Assembly: GCF_016802725.1 (NCBI RefSeq)
Contig: NC_052679.1
Coordinates: forward strand, 1,798,001-1,862,000
Reading direction: 5' to 3'
Origin: Solenopsis invicta
Taxonomy: Eukaryota > Arthropoda > Insecta > Hymenoptera > Formicidae
DNA length: 64,000 nt
Below are positions 58,969-64,000 of the stretch, piece by piece. The translations under genes and the position numbers were made by a program. Every line of letters starts with the position of its first letter. Position 1 is the first letter of the stretch. The notes below the pieces were generated by a model. It searched no databases. It worked only from the letters and a program-made list of their open reading frames with translations, and had not been told where the DNA came from.

Positions 58969-61900
58969 AGCGATGATGACGGCATTGGCGATAGAGATGG
59001 CTGCCTGGCGACGTCTGTCCGATGTATATAAATACGATACCTATCTAAAAGCGACTTTACGCCCTTTAAAAATAGCCTATCAATCGGTGCGGTATATCGA
59101 CAAAGCGGACGGGTCATTTAACGAGTATTACGCGCATCCGCGTTAATAATGAGCGTGCCGTCTCTAATGCTTTTACGATCGTAACAAGCGCGGGAATTTG
59201 ACAATAAACGACACTGACGATCAGAGAGATATCGTTATTTAATCCGGCAATCTCTCCAGCTTCGTGATATCACGCGACACATTTTCATCCGCCTACACTC
59301 GTGAAATATGTGCCTATAAAATATATACTTCCGACATTTTTCTCAATCGAGTATTCTATTTTAAGTCAAAAGAAAAAAAATATAAGCATATAAGAATGTA
59401 AGTATTATGGATGGGACCCTACAGGATGTGTTGTAAACACTGTTCAATATCTCAAGCCGATTTTTAACAGCGCTTCTTTCTCATTTTTTTAAAAATAAAA
59501 GTATATTTGATCATAACTTTTAATAAAACATTTAAATTTGGATAATGTTATTGTTCTAAATGTAGGAATCGGCCGTATATAAAGTAACATTATTTAAAAT
59601 AAAACAATTTATTTAATATTTGTTATTTTAAATAAATTCTTATAACTTATTTTTTATTTTCTATTTTAAATAGAAAAAAGAAATTATTAAGTTTTAAATA
59701 AGTTTTTACTGCTGGTTAATTTCGATTGGATTCTGCTTTTTTAAATGATTTCAATAAAATTCTTTATTGAAATAAAAAAACAAAATCAGTGTTGTAAAGT
59801 GGCAATGGATAGCGCGATGATCCCTATCTGCCATCTGCCTGGTTCTATTCGAGATTCTACTGAAAACTCTATTGAAAAGCTACATACATGTATAATAGTT
59901 ATAGCTGTGAAAATACTTAACGTACATTCAAATAAACAAAATCCTAAAAAGCTATTTTTATTTGAAACACGTATATTTTATTTTTTATTTTAAATAAATT
60001 GTATCGATTATTTTACCAACTCCTATCTAAATTACATCTTGACGCTTGTGTTAACGTTACATCGTTAACGTAAAAAATTTAATAACGATAACAACTAGCT
60101 TAACTCTTTGCCTATTAATTATTTCTTATTAATTTTTAATTTCGAAATCGGAAAATTGATTGCTTGTATTTAAATTTTATCCAATTATTTTTGAAGAAGC
60201 TGAAATATGACTGACACAAAATAATTAATTTAAAAACATACCTTTATCAAATTCGATATCAATTAAAAAAAAAATTAAATATAAAAAATTAAGTTTTTAA
60301 AACCTTTTTATTTGAGAGCTATCTATTAAGAAAAACGATAATTTTATAAAATTTTTAATATTCCGCACATCTCTGACGCGAGATCTTTAAGACCGCATGA
60401 ATTTTTCTTCATAAAGTAAAATAATTTAAAAAAATAACTCGTAAAATATTGGACAGCACTAAAATAATATCCTGTGCATGCATCAATCCTTATCTTGTGA
60501 CTTTGCTTTTTCTATGTGACCCCTCCTTGGTTTTTATCGTATTAACCTTTACACAATATTTGCCCAATACTTTTCAAGAGACAAACCGAGCAAATCCCCA
60601 ATGGATTGTTCCATATCGAGCTCGGCTATATCGGCGTTTGATTTAGCGCACGCGATTCGGTATCGTTTCCCTCTTGTTCCCTTCTATTTCACGAAACAGT
60701 CCTTCGTCGGAGAAATATAATAGAGTTATCGGCCCGTTCATCCCTGAGATCGTCGGCGGAAACAAGCCGCGTTGAAGACGCGTCGCCAGTAGCTCGTCGA
60801 GTATAGTGTCACGGGGACAGCCAGCAGCATTCCGATAGATGGTTCGAAGAGAGGGGCTTCGGAGAGAAATCTCGCCGTTGCGAGGTCTGCCTGTCCCCTA
60901 AGCCCGAGGGAGACAGCTTTACGAGGGTCCCAAGATGAAGGGGAAGCACGAGTCAATCCAGACCTTCTGTCCCTTACGACGAGGAGGTGGGAAAAGAGGA
61001 GGGAATTTTATCTCGCCTTGCGACCAGGCCTCTCTTCAGGCATATGGTCAAATGGTACATGATACGACTATGTTAGACGAAGAAATAAACGTGAACGTAC
61101 AGTAAAGAATACAATAAGTAGTGCACAATTGGGTATGAATCACGTATAATTGGAAAAATGATAGTATGTAGATAAAAAGGAAAGAAAAGAAAAATGGAAA
61201 GGAGAAAGATACAAAGAGAGATCTTGCATTGAAAAAAAATGTAGTGCGACCATAAAAACATATAACGAGAAGAGAACGAAGTATGATTATTAGTTAAAGA
61301 GATATTCAAAAAAGATGGAATCGAGAATGTTGCGGAAATAAAAGAAAACGTAAAGACGTAAACGTCGAAATTAAAATAACGAGATGATGCGGGCTTTTGT
61401 ATGAGTTCTTTCGTTGAGTAGATGAGTGTCATTTATAAGAACACTCGAGGAATCAGTCTCACAAAATTTTGTATGTGTAATAGAGGGAGAGAAAAAGGGG
61501 GCGGAGAAAATTACGGAGGAAGATGGAAACGCTGTATCACGTGTTTTCTGAGAGACAAACGGGAGAGAACGAGCATGTGTAAAGAGGACAAAAGAAGGAG
61601 AGAGGAGCCTTAGTAGAGGGCATACAGAAAGAGGGTGAGCTAGAAGAAGCCAGGAAAGAGGGCAGACCACGCCACGAAAGGGGAGTAAAGAAAGAAGCGC
61701 GTAAATTTACTTACACAGAGACGAAAGTGTCGTTGCGGACACGTGGGGTAAACGGGAAACGGAAATACGGGGTGTAAAGAAATTCCCGAATCGTTTACTT
61801 GCGAAATAACGGTTAGTCAACATTCCTTTCAGAGATTTTCACGAACATTGACGCTACGTAATAATCTGTTGTATCTGATAAATTTTCAGTATTTTAAATT

Positions 61901-62526
61901 TATTTCTCTTGTGCAATGATTTTCATTTTATATAAACTGTCATTTTAAATTACCCAAGTACAAAAATATAAATGTTTTTATGCTCGTTGTGTGAATAATA
62001 TTTATTTTAAGTAATAATGTTTGTTTTATATAATAATTAAATCATTTGAAAGTTAATTTTATGCTTTTCATTGTTCACAAGCAATAATGTTATTTTATTT
62101 GTTACGTGCCATTGCACAGTAAAAATATCAATAATATTTATAATAATTATATTTTGATACAATTGATATAAATTTACAAATTTGCTCTTTATTGATTGTG
62201 TTTTATTCGTTACGTGTTCCTGAAATCTGACCCGTATGCTATGCGTCCCATTTCTTAGAGCCCTTCATTTTCTCACGTTTTACTTTTTTGTTAATACTGA
62301 AGTTGGAATTAAATTTTAAAAATTTTCATTATTTAGGCGTTATAGCTAACATGTATCTTAAAAGTTCTGCATAAATTAGAAATCTTAATATACATTTATA
62401 TCAAAGTAATGTTAATTTAAATGTTAATTAAAAATGTATATTCCATATTACCTACATCTTTATCCTGCATACATTTTATGATGAAATTTTTTCGTTTCTT
62501 TTTCTTTAGAGTGAATATTACAAAAA

Positions 62527-62772
62527 ATAAATTTCGCATTTCGTGATTTTTTCACATGGAAAGTCTTTCATTTCAAAGCATAATTTTAACGCTTCATTAC
62601 TAAAATATTATCCAATACGTTTTTAAATAAAGACGGAATTAACTTACACTAAAAACACGCTGTAATAATAATTTACTTTTTAGGTATGCGTTAAAGAAAT
62701 AAATTTTCCATTTTGTGAATTTTTCACATTAAAGATCTTTTATTTCAAAGTTTAATTTTAAAGCTCCGTTGA
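62527..62772. repeat. Diverged tandem duplication, period about 172 bp
   Basis: atttcgtgattttttcacat and catttcaaagcataatttta in the first copy recur as attttgtgaatttttcacat and tatttcaaagtttaatttta in the second, in the same order. Confidence 0.8.
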
Positions 62773-63705
62773 AGCTCCGATGAAATGTAATCTAATTCGA
62801 GCTTCTCAATAATGGAATGAAATGGAATTCATATTGAAGACGTTTTGTGGTAGCAGTTTTATCGTTCTAAAGAAAAATGGTGGAAAGGTGTGTCCAATGT
62901 AATGTGTAGAGCGTATAACGACGAATGTGTCTGTCGCAGCGTCGTAAAATCCGCTGGTGGAAGCGATTTCCGACACGCGAGCGATTTCCATCGAATTGGC
63001 ACAAAACTTGGTGGCACGTGCGCGACACCCGGTTGTGTGCCACCCGGTAGATAGAAAACCGCAAGAAAGGCAGAAGGAAGGCGACGAGGATAGAAGATCG
63101 AGGAAGAAGCCGGACGCGAATAAAAGCGGACGGCGGAGAGGGCAAGAGAGCGTGCGGAACGAACAAAGAGGGACAAAGAGGGACAAAGAGAAAAGGGAGA
63201 TGGAAAGAGAGGGGAAAGAGTTAAGGAGGGTTTCCGACTGCAATATGGCTCTCAGGCTTCCTCCGGCGATGGCAACAAGAGGCGAAGTAATGATCCTTAA
63301 ACGACAACGGCGGTGGTGCTGGGTACCGGCGCGCGATAAGCGCTCGGATATCCGGCGAGCAGATCCGGATCTATATGAACGGCGAGAAAATCGGCGGCGG
63401 CGAGAAGCGCCGCCTGGTCGTTCGCTAGACCGACGCGATTATTAATTTAATTGCCGATCAAATGATGGGTCGATTCGATTATGACCGCTTGTATAGCGGG
63501 TGGGCGAGAACCGCGGAGGACGAGGAGGAGGAGGAGGAGCAGAAGGAGGAAGAAACAGACGGAGGCTGACGAGGGAGAGCGAAGCAGGGTGGAAGGTGGG
63601 AGCTCCGGGCGCCATGTTCACCGCTCATGAATATATTCATAGGTGCGAGTCGCACGAGTGTGCACCAACACGGAGCGAAGTGGCCCCCTGCTGCAGCCTC
63701 GTCCT

Positions 63706-63728
63706 TCTCTCTCTCTCTCTCTCTCTCT
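63706..63728. repeat. (CT)n microsatellite
   Basis: 23 bp of CT repeat near the window end. Confidence 0.95.
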
Positions 63729-64000
63729 ATCCCTCCGGTTTATAGCGTGGCGATGCACGGCAATGCACGGCGGACGAGCACGTAACAAGTTAACAAGTAA
63801 CGCCATGCACGGCGCGCGTTAATCTACGCGAGGGATTCACGTATATACGCACGTATAACCCGAGCGTTGCAGGGCGTGCATACGCACGGATGCACGCGCA
63901 TACACGACGAACGGGTATTGCATCGGGATGGATTAGCAGCAATATAATGCGCGCCTTGTATTTGGGGGTCCCTATTTGTGGATGTGTGTGTGTGTGTGCG

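Larger units (their letters stand above)
51481..64000. other. sbb: Probable upstream sbb intron (open at window end)
   Basis: The acceptor at 51481 begins an intron whose 5' end was not found. No minus-strand frame here looks like the large upstream scribbler coding exons. CpG-rich patches lie at about 53180-53660, 54280-54560, 57000-57260, 58050-58960 and 62940-63950, alternating with AT-rich DNA (52130-52900, 55950-56580, 59330-60450, 61800-62820). The CpG patches could be alternative promoters or enhancers. Confidence 0.55.

Noticed and set aside
1..64000. tRNA, rRNA, CRISPR arrays, bacterial operons or viral genes
   Set aside because: No cloverleaf, rRNA core, spaced direct-repeat array or viral hallmark frame was recognised by eye on either strand.

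Overview
The window looks like nuclear DNA of an insect, most likely a hymenopteran and possibly an ant. The reasons are small exons with canonical GT-AG introns, insect-type gene families, many CpG-rich islands set in AT-rich DNA, and abundant microsatellites. The species assignment is inference. No bacterial, viral or CRISPR feature was seen.

Three protein genes can be supported, all on the minus strand. (1) 2406-5635 is a complete ten-exon gene for a myotubularin-related protein of the catalytically dead MTMR10/12 group; the exons join in frame to 656 residues. (2) 10590-22805 is a complete 26-exon gene for an MRCK-type kinase (Drosophila genghis khan, gek; vertebrate CDC42BPA/B). Its order is kinase, coiled coil, C1, PH, CNH, CRIB, and it gives 1858 residues with all exon phases consistent. 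(3) 31499-51480 is the 3' part of a scribbler/brakeless (sbb) orthologue of vertebrate ZNF608/609. It has a 124-nt exon, a 12.7-kb intron, a 3.1-kb exon with a C2H2 finger and polyglutamine, and two alternative C-terminal ends. Its upstream exons lie beyond position 64000.

Layout: 1-2405 is AT-rich DNA downstream of the MTMR gene. 5636-10589 is the MTMR promoter plus the gek 3' flank. 22806-31498 holds the gek 5' region, a large near-palindrome (24356-25646), an AT-rich inverted-repeat element (26059-26687) and the probable sbb 3' UTR. 31570-35480 and 38639-51356 are sbb introns. 51481-64000 is probably an upstream sbb intron rich in CpG islands, GA/CT tracts and local duplications.

Functional themes: gek is a Cdc42 effector kinase acting on actin and myosin, sbb is a nuclear transcriptional co-regulator, and the MTMR is a pseudophosphatase expected to partner active myotubularins. 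Nothing suggests they form one pathway. The most notable observations are the mirrored promoter-like palindrome upstream of gek and the splice-or-read-through choice that gives sbb two tails. All exon boundaries were read by eye from splice consensus, reading-frame continuity and remembered family sequences, not from transcripts.
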